64,000 nt of DNA, from assembly GCA_017933935.1 (NCBI GenBank), contig JADWQK010000141.1, positions 62,001 to 126,000 of the forward strand, in the 5' to 3' direction. Under the pieces are notes generated by a model. The model worked only from the letters and a program-made list of their open reading frames with translations, was not told the origin of the DNA and made no database searches. How positions within the stretch are numbered: position 1 is the stretch's first letter; the number at the start of each line of letters is the position of its first letter. Position numbers and translations under genes: made by a program. Source of the DNA: Sesamia nonagrioides. Taxonomy: Eukaryota > Arthropoda > Insecta > Lepidoptera > Noctuidae. Shown here piece by piece: positions 32,001 to 47,000 of this stretch.

Positions 32001-35000
32001 ATATGCGTTTGTTTACATAACAATTTACGTGATTTAAAAAAACAGTGATTTAAATATCATAATTGCATAGCAGAGCGAGCAGCTCAATCCCAAGCATTAT
32101 CGTCTTCTAATAATCTGTGATTTTATTGTACCTCTTTTTGCAAAGTTTTAATACAGCTTTAAAATCTTATAATGGGCAAGTTTCGAGTGTCCATGGGAAG
32201 CTTGTTGTAAAAGTGTTTACAAGTTAATACTAAAAATCACTTCAATCACTAAAGGGTGGGTCTGAGCAGTAGTGTTGCGATTTGTGCCGGGTACGATGCA
32301 CCAAATGTTGTTGTGTCGGGAGTTTGGTCGTGGAGGGTCTCCAGCTCAATCTCCCTCTGGAGCAGCATAGTTAGTGGTGTTGTTGAGTTTAACATTGCAA
32401 CTCGCTCAACTGCCGTCTTCCTTCCTATTCAATAGAATAGGCTTAATAAACTAGCGTGCTTTACGATCAACGATTGCATCACTGCTTACCATCAGGCGGA
32501 ATTGCAATGCAGATGACAGCTCAGTTATAGAGTGATACCTGCTGGGTGTTTAGGCTAGTAAGGAAGTAATCCGGTCCGAAAGGGAGGCTATGGTAGAGCA
32601 TACAAATGTTGCACTACACCTGCCGGAAGCTCGGGCTAGTAAGGAAGCAATCCTTGTAGCATTCAATGCCGCCAAAACACAGGCGTGTCTTTTTACCGCC
32701 AAAAGGAGCCCGTTCACCTTGGCTCCTACTTTTCAGAATGTATCCTTGGAGTGCACCAACCGCCTTCAGCTTTTGGGAGTAGAGATTTCCTCGAACCTTA
32801 ACTTTGGGCGGTTCATTGACTCCAAGGCCAAGGTGGCTGCCAGAAAACTTGGCGTTATCGCAAAGGTCCGGCGGTACTTCACACCGGGGCAGCTTCTAAT
32901 GTTGTACAAAGCACAGGTCCGCTCGTGTGTGGAGTACTGCAGCCACATTTGGGCTGGTGCTGCGAAATGTCACCTGGCTACTTTGGATTCAGTGGAGAGG
33001 CGTGCGAAGAGGCTGATTGGCGACCCAGACTTAACTCGAAACGGTCTCCAAAGCCTGGAGCACAGGCGTAGAGTAGCCAGCCTTTCGGTCTTCTATAGGA
33101 TGCATTCTGGTGAGTGTGCAAGGGAATTGCATGATTTAATTCCCCCATCTCCGTTCCACCATCGGACGACCCGTCGTACGGTGAGTTTCCACCCTTACGT
33201 TGTTGACACCACTGCGACCCGGACGAAGCGTTTCGCTTCCTCTTTTATACCGCGTACATCGAGGGACTGGAACAATTTGCCAGCGACGGTGTTTCCGTCA
33301 CATTACAATTTGAGTGTCTTCAAGGCTAGAGTGAATAGGTTCTTAATAAACTAGCGCGCTTTACCATCAATGGTCGCATCACTGCTTACCATCAGGCGGG
33401 ATTGCGGTCAAGCGCTAGTTTATAACGTATAAAAAAAAAAAAAAACAGAGTTGCAGAGAGAAAATACCCGTGAAGATCATCGGCATGTCATGTCATGATA
33501 GTCGACATGGGCTCCGATGAGCATCCTTCGACAACAACTCGGAGGGACTGTTCAATCAGCAAGTTTTTTATCCAGCCATTCAGGCCAGAGGGAATGCCGT
33601 ACGCTGGAAACTTAATTAAAAAGACAGCGTGCCATACCTGTCGAAGGCCTCTCAGACATCTGGGGAGACGGCAATCGCTTCCCCATTTTTCTCAAGGGCC
33701 TCGCCCCACAAGTGAGTCCCCAGTTAACCCATACTGTCTGTCGCTGAGGAGACCATAACCTTCCAGCTGTGTCTAGAGGCGTGAGTTCAATAAACGCTTC
33801 ATAATCTTGCGGAATATGGAGGTTACCAAAATCGGCAGATAGTTCGTAGGATCTGCACGACTACCCTTTTTAGGCACGGCTGCACATTGGCAAGATTCCA
33901 GGACTTGGGCACTATCCCAGTCCTAAATGAGAGGCAATACAATTACGCCAATAAAGCAAACAACTTGACTAGAACAATTGCATTTTTGTTAATCTTAGGT
34001 CCTCGGTTCCATAAAATATATCGTAAATCGATAGCACTTTTGAAGATGTTTATAATGTGTTTCTTCATAAAACATAAAGGATATGTAAATATAATCATGT
34101 CTTAACGCCGTCTTTATTCATAGACTTTGTGTTTCTCACGTAATTGATATTGTTATTCAAATTATAAGCAATAAAACAGGTACTATTGATAACAGTAATG
34201 AAGCTGAGTGGTTCGAACTTGAGGCAAAAACAAAAGATTTTGTTTATTTCATGGGTTATAAATATGAAGACTTTAAGTATATTACAATATTTAGACATGC
34301 ATTTTCATAACTAATTCCCCTTTCTTGTTCCGGAGTAGAAAATTCTCACTGATGTCTTCTGTCAGGGATTACGTCTGGAGCTGCGGAAACGTATGAGCCG
34401 TTCGTAACTCCCGACTGACCGCAAATTTCCTTTTTTAATATCGTATGGTTTGTAGTCCTCGTGGACGTCTTCCGTCCTTTTGTGGTGAGAGGGGTCTGCC
34501 AAAGTGACGTCTGTGCTACCACCGATAAATAGCGAAGTTAAGGTCTTGAATCAACAAAATGTTAAATATTACTTTAGCAGCGGCGCAAATAAAAACAAAA
34601 TTATCACTATGGGCTCCCACACAAAACTGCAATGCGATGCCATGCGAATTTCTGCGATACGATTTAGTGCGGCAAACCGTTTGGTAGGGTGACCATTCCT
34701 TTAAGTGTAGTCAGCCGTACTGGACGTGTTTTTAGGAAGCGTAAGATGGATCGCAAAAAGATTATTGCACTGCTGTTATTGTTAAATACTTAGATATAAA
34801 AGAAAAAGAAGATTCTGGGTTCATCCATTTATTACGATTAGGAACTCTGATGGGAACTATTTTACTCAAAAGTACTATGCGTTGAGAACTGAAGAAGATA
34901 ATTTTTTTGATTATTTTAGAATGAGCATTTTCCGCCTTTTTTTTATAAACAAAGAAGGCAGCGCAGGCGCCGCGCGTCTTTTTCTAAAGCCATCTCAGAG

Positions 35001-38000
35001 CGGACGAAAATGGCGTCACCAAGGATGACGTAACATCGCAGGAATGTGCGATGCGAAGCAGATCGGAAATTCTTGCGGTGCGTTCATGCGAATTCGCAGA
35101 TATTTGCGATACGATGCGAATTCGCGGTTTTGTGTGGGAGCCCTATCTGATTGGGGAACGACTCCGTACACCATGCCCCATATCTTTCCGTTTTCCTAGT
35201 GAACTATTCAATTTCATACGTTCATTTCAGGCAATAATAATTTAAACAAAAGCAATACAAAAAAAAGAAAAGCAAATAAATCATCATCATCAACCTTTTT
35301 ATCGTCCCACTGCCGGGCACATATCACTCCTCTCATACAGAGAAGGATTGAGCGTAATCACACGACAAATAAATAATATTACATTATAAATATGTATAAA
35401 TAACTTAATAATACATTTATCAACAATAAATAATACATATAAATAGACATAAATTTTAGAGTCCATATTTAAATTAAATTAATTAAAAACAGCAATGCGG
35501 AACACTAGCAAAGAGAACACAATATACTATGAAAGACCTTGTGGATGTCGTCATTGCAAAATTTTAGTCAATATTTATACATATTCAATATGCAAAGAAA
35601 ACCCTGTCCGATCCGTGAAGGTATTGTTAGGTATCGATAACTGATTCTACTAAAGCCCGCAAAGACAGGCTACACTTAAGAAAAGAATCCCTCTAAAAAA
35701 ATAAATATATTTTCGCAAAAAGAGGTAACTTAATACATGTGCGGTAAGCAACACCCTTCCGCGGGCGGCGGGGGGCGGGGCACGCGGCACCTGTGTCGTG
35801 GTCGCGTCGCTATTCGCTCATAATAATAACGGTGTTGTCACTTTTTTAAAAATTACCAAATTTCGGGGAAATTGGAATTAATTCCCGGGAAAAAAGGATT
35901 ATTTCAAAATTCATTAGTATTGTTACTATGATGATTATGTAAAATTTTATATCATATTTGGTCAAGTGTTTACCTAACCTTTATTATCCTTATGGGTCGG
36001 ACAGGGTTTTCTTTACACATTGTATATGGAATTATTGATATGTACTACAATAAATATACATAGTTCGAACAGTTACAAGGATTCAGGTCAAAGCAGATCT
36101 TAACACTCATACTACTAAATTTGGTAGACTAAATCAACCCTTATTATTTCTATATCAGCATTTTTTTAACAGTCGTGGTGGCCTAGTTGTTAAAACACCA
36201 GCCTCTCAAGTATGAGTGCGCGGGTTCGATTCCAGGTCAGGCAAGTATTAATGTAACTTTTCTAAAGTTATAATTACTTTCTAAGTATATCTTGGACACC
36301 AATGACTGAAGGTGAAGGAAAACATCTTGAGGAAACCTGGACTTTAAGTCTGAAATTGTCAACCCGCATTGAGCAAGCGTGGTGATTAGGCTCAATCCTC
36401 CTCTGTATAAGAGGAGACCTATGCCCAGCAGTGGGACGATAAAAAGGTTGATGATGATGATGATTTTTTTTGGGTAACAATGTATAATTATGTACGTTAT
36501 GTTCCGGTAAGAAAAGTAAAACAATATATATATAAAAGGAAATCCTGCTTCTATTTTAATATCACTGACGTCAAGTTAGACCCTTTTTTAGTAGCCACGT
36601 AGACCCACAGCCACACAATCAAGAATGTAACTGAGCCCCAAGGTGAGGTTGAACTCACGACTAGAAAACTAGAAACCATTTGTAGGTAAATATGCTTCCA
36701 ATAAAGCGGGTGAACATCGTATAATCAGGTAAATATAGGAATCTAAAATTAGCTTGTTTTCTCTTGAACTCGAAGCTTGAACTCCAATGACATGGTTTAA
36801 ATGAAGTTGAGTACCCCCTGCATGGTCATTGCGTAACACTCAGTAGCAATAAGTTTCATTTTGACAATTCAAAAACACTCATTGCGTGATTTGCGTTGTT
36901 GATAGGGTTGCCAACTATACTGTTTTGAACAGTATTATACTGTTTTTCACTAAATTATACTTTTTACTGTTGAACAAAAATAAAGTATAAAAAATACTGT
37001 TTTTCTATATAACATATAAAGCTGAAGAGTTTGTATATTTGTTTGTTTGTTTGTTCGCGCTAATCTCGGGAACTACTGGTCCGATTTGAAAAATTCTTTT
37101 TGCGTTGAATAGCCCATTAATCCAGGAAGGCTTTAGGCTACATAACATCACGCTGCGACCAATAGCAGCTGAACATAACTAATTCCACGCGAACGAAGTC
37201 GCTGGCGGCCGCTAGTGTGATATACTTATACGAAATATTCAAAAACGATTTTCCTAAGTTTAGTAAGTTGTGCGAGGAGTTCCAAAAAATATGTATGTAA
37301 AAAATTAAATAAATACAATACTGTTCATTTTTCTAAAATACTGTTTAATATTCTTCACAGACCTGAATATACTTTATTCCTTGTAAAAAATAAATGGCAA
37401 CCCTAGTTGTTGACCAAGCACATTTTTCGAACATTTGGAGCTATGGATTGGCAATATGCTTCAAAATGATTCAAACTACGGTTTGAATCATTATTTTATG
37501 CAATTGATTCAAAATTATTCAAATTGATAATAATAATTTAGGACGCTGCTTTAATAGAAATATATTCAAAAGATGGTTATAAAAAGCTAAGAAATAATTT
37601 TGTTACAAACCGGGATGACCATTAAAGTTTTGGAATTATTAATGAAAGTATATTTATAGGCAAAGTTTCTTTTCACCATTATGAGTCATCATCATCATCA
37701 GCCTTTACTCGTCCACTGCTGGACATAGGCCTCTTTCATGGCACGCCAACAAGCTCGATCCTGAGCAGTTCTCCGCCAGCCACTACCAGCCACCTTTTTG
37801 ATGTCGTCGCTCCATCTCGCCCAAGGGCGTCCCACGCTACGTTTGCCCTTATGAGTATCTTTGATTTAGTTGGGAATCTCATGGATCGGTTCAAACTGAA
37901 GACTTCAAGAGATAACTTCTCTCATACTCATATAACAGTAGTGGCCCAGTGATAGCTGTAACTTACATACAAGCATAGGTTTTAACCTAGACCGGGGTTT

Positions 38001-41000
38001 CACTATGTGTAAATTATTTCGTGGTCAATGCTCTCAGCATTGGTGAAATAACAGCGGTAAAGGAAAACGTCATAACCGTTAGAACCAAAATTTGAACATG
38101 TTTTTTTTTCTATAATTATAAGCTAGTGCTTGACCGCAATTGATAGTAAGCAGTGATGCAATCGTTGATGGTAAAGCACGCTAGTTATTTTACTTTGAGC
38201 CAGGCATTATCCAGTAATGAGCAAAGAGGATGGAAAGATGCGATGCTGTCAGAAGTAAGAAGTTTAATTAAGAATGACACTTTCGACGTTGTACATAAAT
38301 CTATGGGTCGAAATGTTGTTGGTTGCCGACAACACGAACGACGACGTGGAACGACTAAGTTAAATATCGACAAGACTTAAAAGAAGAAAGCTAGACTGGT
38401 GGCAACAGCCTATTCACTAAAAAAATTGAGTGAATAGGAAGGAAGACAGCAGTTCAGCGAGGTGAATTTGAAACCCAAAAACATGACCAACGATGCTGCG
38501 GCGAAGAAGATTGATCTGGAGACCCTCAACGACCAAACTCCCGACACAACAACATTTATGGCAGCGTATCCAGCACATATCGCAACACCACTGCTCAGAC
38601 CCGTCCTCCGTACGTACAGATGTGACATTTACCAACTCGCATAGTGGATTAAGGCCTACTCCCTCTCACAGAGAGGAAACCTGTGTCCCAGCAGTGGGAT
38701 CAGTATTGGCATGATCCTGATGAGAGTTAAAAACTCCCTGTGTGATATGATATACACTAGAACTATATGAAACTTCACAAATAAATAAAATTGAAGGCCT
38801 GTTTTTGACGTCCAGATAACAGCTTATGTTAGGCGCTTTTGTTTTAGTTTTTTGAAATAAAAACTTCTTTAGCTACGTTGAACACTTGCTAGTTGGGAAG
38901 AAAGCATTGAATTCGTGTGAGTGTGACCGACCCGACACCTTGATAATTTTCTGCTTATTTTGTTTTATAATAATTTCAGTTTTCACTTTTGTCGGTCAGT
39001 CCCACGACTGCTTTTTATTTTTTCGCTTTTGCCCAAAACACTAAATTTAAAAAGAGAAGAGGATGAACGAACAAACTTCAATCTCTATTTAACATATTGT
39101 ACCTAGCCGACATCCAAGCGAATGAAGTCGTGGACACAGCTAGTCTAAACTAAAAGGAACAGATAAAAATACCCAGGAGGATTTCCCAATTAAATATCCC
39201 TCACAGCTCTAACTAAATCACGCATGAAATTGAGAGCACACTTTTTGTGGGCATTTAGTGGGGAACATTAATACAGTTTACAGTGTCAAAGGCCTTTGTT
39301 AGATCTAAACGCGGAAAGACAAAATGAGATGCCTGTTTACTTTTATCAAGTCTTCTTGTTTGCAAATAATCAATGTCGCCATTCAAATGATTTCAAGCAT
39401 GAACACGGCTGCGAAAAAAATTAAGTGTGTTGAACTCGGTAGCTTCCTTCCTTCCTGCGATTTTATAGTATTGTCCGTCTTCTTGTGTTACGTTTATCTT
39501 GTCTTTTATCTCTTGGATGCCTATTGTAATTAATTTTCGATTCTTTTTTCTTCATTACATAAAGATTTGCATTGGCATTGATAAAAGTTTATTGTGATTT
39601 ATGAGATTTTTTTACTGACTCTTTGATTAAAATTCATAATTAGTACTCTTGATACATCTTGGCTTATTGATTTTGGACTTTGAACTCACAACTGTTTTAT
39701 TTAGTTAGAAACTTTTAGATTCGTCGGTCCATATAAACATATACAATATAATATTGACATAAAAACTTAAAATACTTTAAGTAATGTAATTAAAATAATA
39801 GATAACATAGTTAACTACAGCTAATGTAAAGACAGCATATAAAGCTACTACAATCTATCAGATATCTCCATTAGAATTAGATAGTACATAGATTTTCAAT
39901 TTTATATCCAAAGCGTTAAGGCTCAAAGTTTATTGGAAATATTTGACGGTTTCGGTTTGCTTGGCCTACTCTCGTCTGTAACCGAAGTATCAGCGTCGTG
40001 TTTCGCTGACTTATGTCACGTAGCACACCTTTCGGTCAGAGATGTTTTTTTGAGGAGCTTCTGACAGAGATCATATGTCGAAACGCGCACCACGAACGAC
40101 TCGATCAATAGTTTAATAGTTTTATTTAACTTGGTAATAGTATTTTTTTCTCCAATCCGCAGATATACTGGCAGATCAAGTTGCTATGCCTGGAGCCTTG
40201 GGCCCTGATCCTAGCTCGAGCAGTGGCTGGTATTCCCTGCTCATCTTGCTACATAGTCCTGCCGATATATTTGAAGGAAATCAGTGATATCGACCTCAGA
40301 GGAGCGTTGGGTTCCCTCCTTATTTTGAACAGGTAAGTTTACTAGTCTACTATTTTTCCAGTGTTTTCTTTTGATCAACTACTTAATAGCAAAAACGTAA
40401 TAGATAACGCACAGTCAAACACTGAATCCTCAACTCAGAGGTTGACAATTTATTAAAGAGATTATTTTATAATGAATACAAGTAATTTTTCCTTTAAGAT
40501 TTTAAATAAATTATTTAAAATTGGTATTGACCGGAGTCTGAATGGGTGTCCGGTTGATGCCAATAGGGATGTCTTCTATTATACTTAATATAATTTGCAA
40601 AATTTGGGTGTAATATAGGTGGCCCTGGCAGTCGCCAAGGCAAGTGAAGAAACATGGATGGGTTTTAGTCAGTAAAAGTCTGACACTCCCTTCCGCTCCG
40701 CCCAGAGCGGGAGAAGTCATTTGATGATTTCCCATCCCAACAAAAAAAAAAGTTTAGATAACTGCAGGCGGCGAGCTTCCTAATGCTGCGGTAAGGACCA
40801 GGTTCGGCTCGACGGCGCGTTGTGTTTCACGCGTGCCCCAAAGGGGTGTCAGAACATCGTGACGGGGTCCATGAAGACCAAGGTCCCAGGGTTGGTTAAG
40901 AAGGAAACCGTGGCTCTGACGCACAGACAAGTGAAGAAACAAGGGTGGCCACGCCCTTCCGCTCAGCCCAGAGCGGGAGAGATCATTTGATGATTTCCCA

Positions 41001-44000
41001 TCCATAACAAAAAAGAAATAGGTTTAGATAGCTACTGAAAACATTGGTGCAAAATGATGCTAAATGTGTAACCGTCTTAATGTGAGTGAACCTTTCCCGC
41101 TCCGGGTGAAGCGGAAGGGCATGTCAGACTTTTACTGAATTAATCCCACCCGTCTTCCTTCACTTGCCTGTACGCCAGGGACCACGGTATCTCTTTTGAA
41201 GATCCCGCGGCTTTGGCAAGCATCGGTCTTCGTGGACATCTTTTTGAGGCGCGTGTGAAAGACAACTCGCCGTGGACCGAGGCCAGCAGGCTGATTACGT
41301 CACACACTATCAATAGCAATGGGTTTCATTTTGACAGTTCAATAACATTCATTGCGTTGTTTATGTTGACGCATTTTCAAACATATGGAGCAATGGATTA
41401 GCTAGCTACAGATGGTGCTGGTCGTCTACAGCCTCCGTGGCGTAGCGGTAGCGGACGCGGCCGCTGCGCAAGGTGGCTCGGGTTCGATCCCCGCACAGTG
41501 CAAGTATTTGTATGCATGAATATGAATATTTGTACTGGTCTGGTCGTGCCTCGGAAAGCACGTTAAGCCGTTGGTCCCGGTTGCCCTACGAACATCTAGT
41601 GGCAGTCGTTACGGGTTGTTGGAGCCCTCAAAAGTCCTACAATTGGTCTAACTGCAATGCTTCGATGTCGCCTTCCGGTTGTGGAGGTCAGACGGCAGTC
41701 GCTTCATGGAAAATGTCGAAGTTTAGCTATATCAGCAGTTGGACTGGTAAAGCGAACCCCAGACTCCAAAGCTGAAAAGACTTCGGATGCGACTGGGATT
41801 AACGCTGGGATGATGATGAGATGGTGCTGGTCATTAACGGGCGGCGAGCAGTGGGCAGCTCGCCGCCCGTGTTCTATATGCCCCTGCTTACCCGTCTAGA
41901 GAGTGTAAGCGCAATGAATGTATCTTGCTGATATCTAAGGGTGATTATTTAATAAATAAACATGAATAAGTACGCATATAAAAGTTCAACGAACAGACTT
42001 GACCAGATTGCTTTGTTGCGTAATGACCTCTGCGAATCGCTTTTAGAATAATCATTAGATCGCAGGCACTTTGTTACAGAAGTGTATTATTATTATTTGA
42101 TATTTGATGCATATATATGTACAATTACAACATTATATGAGAAAACAGCGCTAACATAAAAACAAAAACAATTGAATAATTCTAAATTCAGAATCTAAGT
42201 CATTTTCAAAGGCTGTGAGTTAGCGTTTGAAAATTACTTTTAATCAGTCATTAAACTTACTAATAAAAAGAAAACAATAAAATTTGACTAGAGGGGCACT
42301 CATATAGGTAGGTATATAATTTGTCAATAGCTTTTTTGTCGGTATGTCATAACAGCCTTCATACTTCACTACATATTAGAAAACAAAGTCAGTTTTGGTT
42401 TTTTGGTTTTTTAACGGGAAGCTAACACGAGTGTCACGCGCATTTTTCATTGGACTTTTAAAATTATTTATAGTGTCGTTTACTAAATAAAAGCGCGTGA
42501 TTTATGTAGTAAATAGTGCATTCAGTAAATAATGCATAAAGAACATTGAAATATCGCAACATAGTGGCCACATAATGGCTTAGCATCAAATCTCCTCTTA
42601 GTCGGCTCACGCGATGACGCGACCGTTTTTCAACTGTCATTGGCGATATCCGCCATTATTGTGAAATATTTTTTTAAAGAATTTCTATAATTCGTTACAC
42701 GTGTTATTGGCAAAATTGTGGTATCTAACCACAGAGGCCATTGAAGAGTTGAAGTAGTATTCACTCACACAAGAAAAAAAGAAAGAAGTCAGTTTTACTT
42801 TCCCTATGTCGCTTTGTATGATTCAATCTATAGAACTACGCAACGGATTTTGATAGTGTTTTTTTTTAGTAGATAGGGTGATTCAAGAGGAAGGTTTGTA
42901 TGCATATAACATGCATAATATACAATATGGTAAGAAAACCCTGTCCGACCCGTAAGGATAGTAAAGGTTAGGTAAACACATGACCAAATAACATATGAAA
43001 TTTTACATAATCATCATAGTAACAATACTAGTGAATTTTGAAATAATCGTTTTTTCCCGCGAATTAATTCCAACTTCTCCAAAATTTGGTATTTTTTAAA
43101 AAGTGACAACATTATTTTTGATGTTATAATTCTGAGCGAATAGTGATGCGACCGCGAGCCGCGTGCCCTGCCCCTCTTCGCCCGCGCCTGTATGGCCTAC
43201 CGCACATGTTTTAAGTTACCTCTTTTTGCGAAATAATATTTATTTTTTTAGGGGGATTTTTTTTTTTAAGTTATGTCCGTCTTTGTATACATTAGTAGAA
43301 TCAGTTATCGATACCTAACAATACCTTCACGGATCGGACAGGGTTTTCTTTACATATTGTATAAGAGGAACACTGATTATTTTGAGGTTCCTATCACATA
43401 TCGCAAAATAAACCCATTTTTTGAGCTTACATTACAAACGCTGACTGAACCCTATGAGATAGATCAAAATAATGTACTACAGTCTCCGACACCATATGTC
43501 TACCTACTATAGTTTCTTCATTATGACTAATTTTTTATGTTTGAAAAGTTAATAAAAATGCCAATCGTAATTACCAAAAGTAATTTTAGTAGCAGCAGAT
43601 CTCTTTTTGAATTATTGAAATGGGTTGTTTCCACAGAAATCGTAATAACAAGCGATTTCTGTGGTTGTTTCATTCAAGAGATATCACGATTTATTCAAAA
43701 CTAAACACAAGAAAAAAATCCGCGTGCCGCTCGCGCCCCTGCCGGCCGCCTGTTTCTCTGCCTAAACCGCGGAGTGAGTGGGCCGGAGCGGGGGTCCATT
43801 ATTTCGTACAAACTTGCTACCCCAGTAGGCTTTCATTCTGTATAAAGGTGGTGGAACTGGCTATCCATGGACTATAAGGTCGATATATCTTGCAGAGTCA
43901 GATATTGGCTGATGGGCGGCACAGTAGACATTATTTTTATTGAAGGGCCACCGTTTCTTGAGGAAGGCTTAGGTACCTATATAATTTGTCCACGTGCGAA

Positions 44001-47000
44001 GCCGGGGCGGGTCGCTAGTTATCAATATACATAAATGATCATCGTTTTAAAGGTTTTCTGGACGGCTACACCGGAACAATATACAAATTACTCATTTTTT
44101 AGTATTTATCAAAAATATACGATTGAAAATTAAGGATTTATCAAATCCCGCCTTCGATCTATCGATCCTCTGCCGTGAACATCGAGATATATCGAAATGG
44201 AATTGATTTCGATGAATGTGCGAATAAGTACTTCGCACGAGTCACTTAGTTCTCATAATCTTAGGATCGTTCACAATCTGATTTCAGTCTCAACTGTCAA
44301 AAAATCTTAGGACATCCTTACGTTTTGACATTTGTTGTGAGCCTACCGTAAAAGATCTATTTTTAGACGCCATGTTTTTATTGACATCTAAACTGTTTAT
44401 GGAATATCTTAATTTGACAGGTCTAAACTAATATTTTATCTTCTGACCTTTTATTATTGAAATAGAAACAAAACAATGCACCGTACTAAAAATTCGTTTA
44501 GATTGTAGACAAGCGTGACAAGCTGTAAAGTAACAGTAAAAGAACAAAGCGATCAAACAGATGGACAAAAGTCCTTGTTGTATACTACATAAGACATAGA
44601 TTCCATTGTATTAATAATGTACGTTTTTAAACACATGTATGATTAAAAATATACATCATCATCACCATCATCATTTCAGCCGAAAGACGTCCACTGCTGG
44701 ACATAGGCCTCCCCCAATGTTCTCCACGACGACCGGTCCTGCGCATCCCGCATCCAGCGGTTCACCAAGGCGTCGGTCCACCTTGTCGGGGGCCTACCCA
44801 CGCTACGTCTTCCGGTGCGTGGCCGCCACTCGAGAACCCGTCGGCCCCATCGGGCCCTACGGACAATGTGTCCAGCTCACTGCCACTTTAGTGTTGCAAT
44901 TCTTCGGGCTATGTCGGTTACTCTCGTTCTTACTCGTGTACCTGGGATAAACTATCCAGTTAGGAAGGTCCAACTTCGAGAAAGAGGTCAATCGTCGAAT
45001 CCAACTCGGCTGGGCTGCTTTCGGGAAGCTACGTAAAATCTTATCGTCCGAAATACCGCAGTGTCTTAAGACAAAAGTCTTCGACCAGTGTGTGTTGCCA
45101 GTGATGACTTATGGAATTGAGACGTGGTCGCTAACAATGGGCCTTATAAGAAGGCTCAAAGTCACTCTACAAGGGAACATACATAATTAATATTAATTAA
45201 TTAATAATGTGTAATAATTAAATTATTATTTCAGAAACATTGGCTACTTGATGAGCTACGTCTGTGCAGACGTCCTGAGCGTGAAGACGATGCTGTGGCT
45301 CGGCTTTCTAGTACCCACTGTGACGTTTTTCATCTTCCTCGCCATGCCAGAGACTCCTGAATACCTGGTCAAGCAGGGAAAAGTTGATGTGAGTTATAGA
45401 ATAGAATACTCTTTATTATGTACACCATATAGATTACAAAAACATAAATATAAAGATTTTTCAAGATTTTCAAGTTTCTTAAGATAGACAACGTTTTTTT
45501 TTTTTATTTATGCGAAACCTGAATATAATTTGTTCAGAATAAGCAACTGAATCGATTCCAATTATTTTTACAACATGTTACATTTAGAAATTGTTGCAGT
45601 GTGGCTACCGAGCGGTTACGATAGATAATAGTAATAGCGCGCGCGCCACAGCCGACCCCAGAGCTCAACGCACCGCCCTTGCCCGCCCGAGCGGGGCTTT
45701 GACCATATTTCTGTTGGGACAACCAAGTGAAATAGCAAGCTCATTACTTCGTGGTTTTTCATTATATCTTTTTGAAATTTTGTACATAGATTCTTTGCTT
45801 AAAAATACTGGACACGTGTTTCTGGTTTCGCATATATAAAAAATAATGCCGTATATGTATGGCCAAGACGCGCATATGTCTGCTATGCATATGTGAAGTG
45901 AGATGTATGATAGGTAGCATAAACTTTGGAAAGAAGAGGTTTCTGTTGCCGAGAACAATATCCTCAAACCTTCAACCTTTAGATTACAGAAAAAAACATG
46001 TTTCACTAGTAGTCGAGTATTTCTTTTTATTTTAATATTTACTATAAAATTCTAGTTCGTCATTAAATAAATAATATTAAAAACAAAAGCAAAGTCTACA
46101 TATTCTTAAACAGCTATATCGGTAAAATAAATTGGTCTAGTATTAAAAATGTAGACAAAATATTTAAATAAACGAATAAAAATGATAGAGTTGAGTGATC
46201 TTTTAACACCAAAAATATGTAAAGAGACCAAAATCACATGCAAAACAGAAGAAAGACAGGAATGCTATGATTTCTATACTATAGAAATAGTTTTAAAAAA
46301 AACGAAGTATTTATTTGAACGCGTTTAAACCTGTTGTTACTGAACAACTTTTAAATAAAAAACTTTAAATTTTAATGTTAGTAGAATAAAACTTACGAAA
46401 CTGGTGTCAGCACCAAATAAAAAAATAAATAAAACACGTCATATTAAGTTTAATATCATAGCTCAATTCTTGAAACAAAAAAAAAAACGACAAAATGTCT
46501 AAAAAAGAAGGTTAAACGTAAACGAATTTATATTGCGGGCGACTGTTGACATACAGGGGTCGGGGCAGTCAGCCGGCGCGGCCATCCAGCACCCTAATTG
46601 TGAATATTACTATCAATTGGAATAATTTTCAAGCATATTGCTTATCCATTGCGCTATAATTTTCAATGAATGTTGTTGAATTGACGAAATATCAATCACC
46701 CGGCGGGGGTAGTAAGTTTAACGTAAACAGAGATACGACCAGAAGCGAGTTAAATAAAATATTTATTTACTACAAAAAAAATCTAAAGTCAACATGGAAT
46801 ATCAATTTCCATTAGAATAAAATAATAAAGTGTATATAAATACAACAATAAAAGTAATATGAAATCACTTTACATCGATCTCTTCCTAGCTTATCGGAAA
46901 TTAGCGTCATCAATATTTCCTTTAAGTGTCATAGAAGTTCTTATTAATTCAGTTCCGTAAAAATAATAGCATTACTGTTTCATCTTATGTTGATACTACG

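Larger units (their letters stand above)
36840..37500. repeat. Repeat Z, interrupted by a hAT-like MITE
   Basis: The left part to 36902 and the right part from 37406 match repeat Z at 20005-20156 without a gap once the MITE and one duplication copy are removed. Confidence 0.8.

Noticed and set aside
32590..33354. 254-residue ORF as a host gene
   Set aside because: It is the C-terminal part of a CR1/jockey-like LINE with a poly(A) tail and many copies in the window.
35759..35830. GC-rich patch resembling a promoter
   Set aside because: It is the core of MITE family M and recurs in the other two copies at 43.1 and 58.4 kb.
36274..36480. Poly-His ORF (HHHH runs)
   Set aside because: It is the antisense of the GATGATGAT tail of SINE-2; the same artefact appears near 6.9 kb.
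43620..43877. ORF in intron 2 as an extra transporter exon
   Set aside because: The translation has no membrane segment or family motif and lies in Helitron-like repeat sequence; the flanking exons already join in frame without it.
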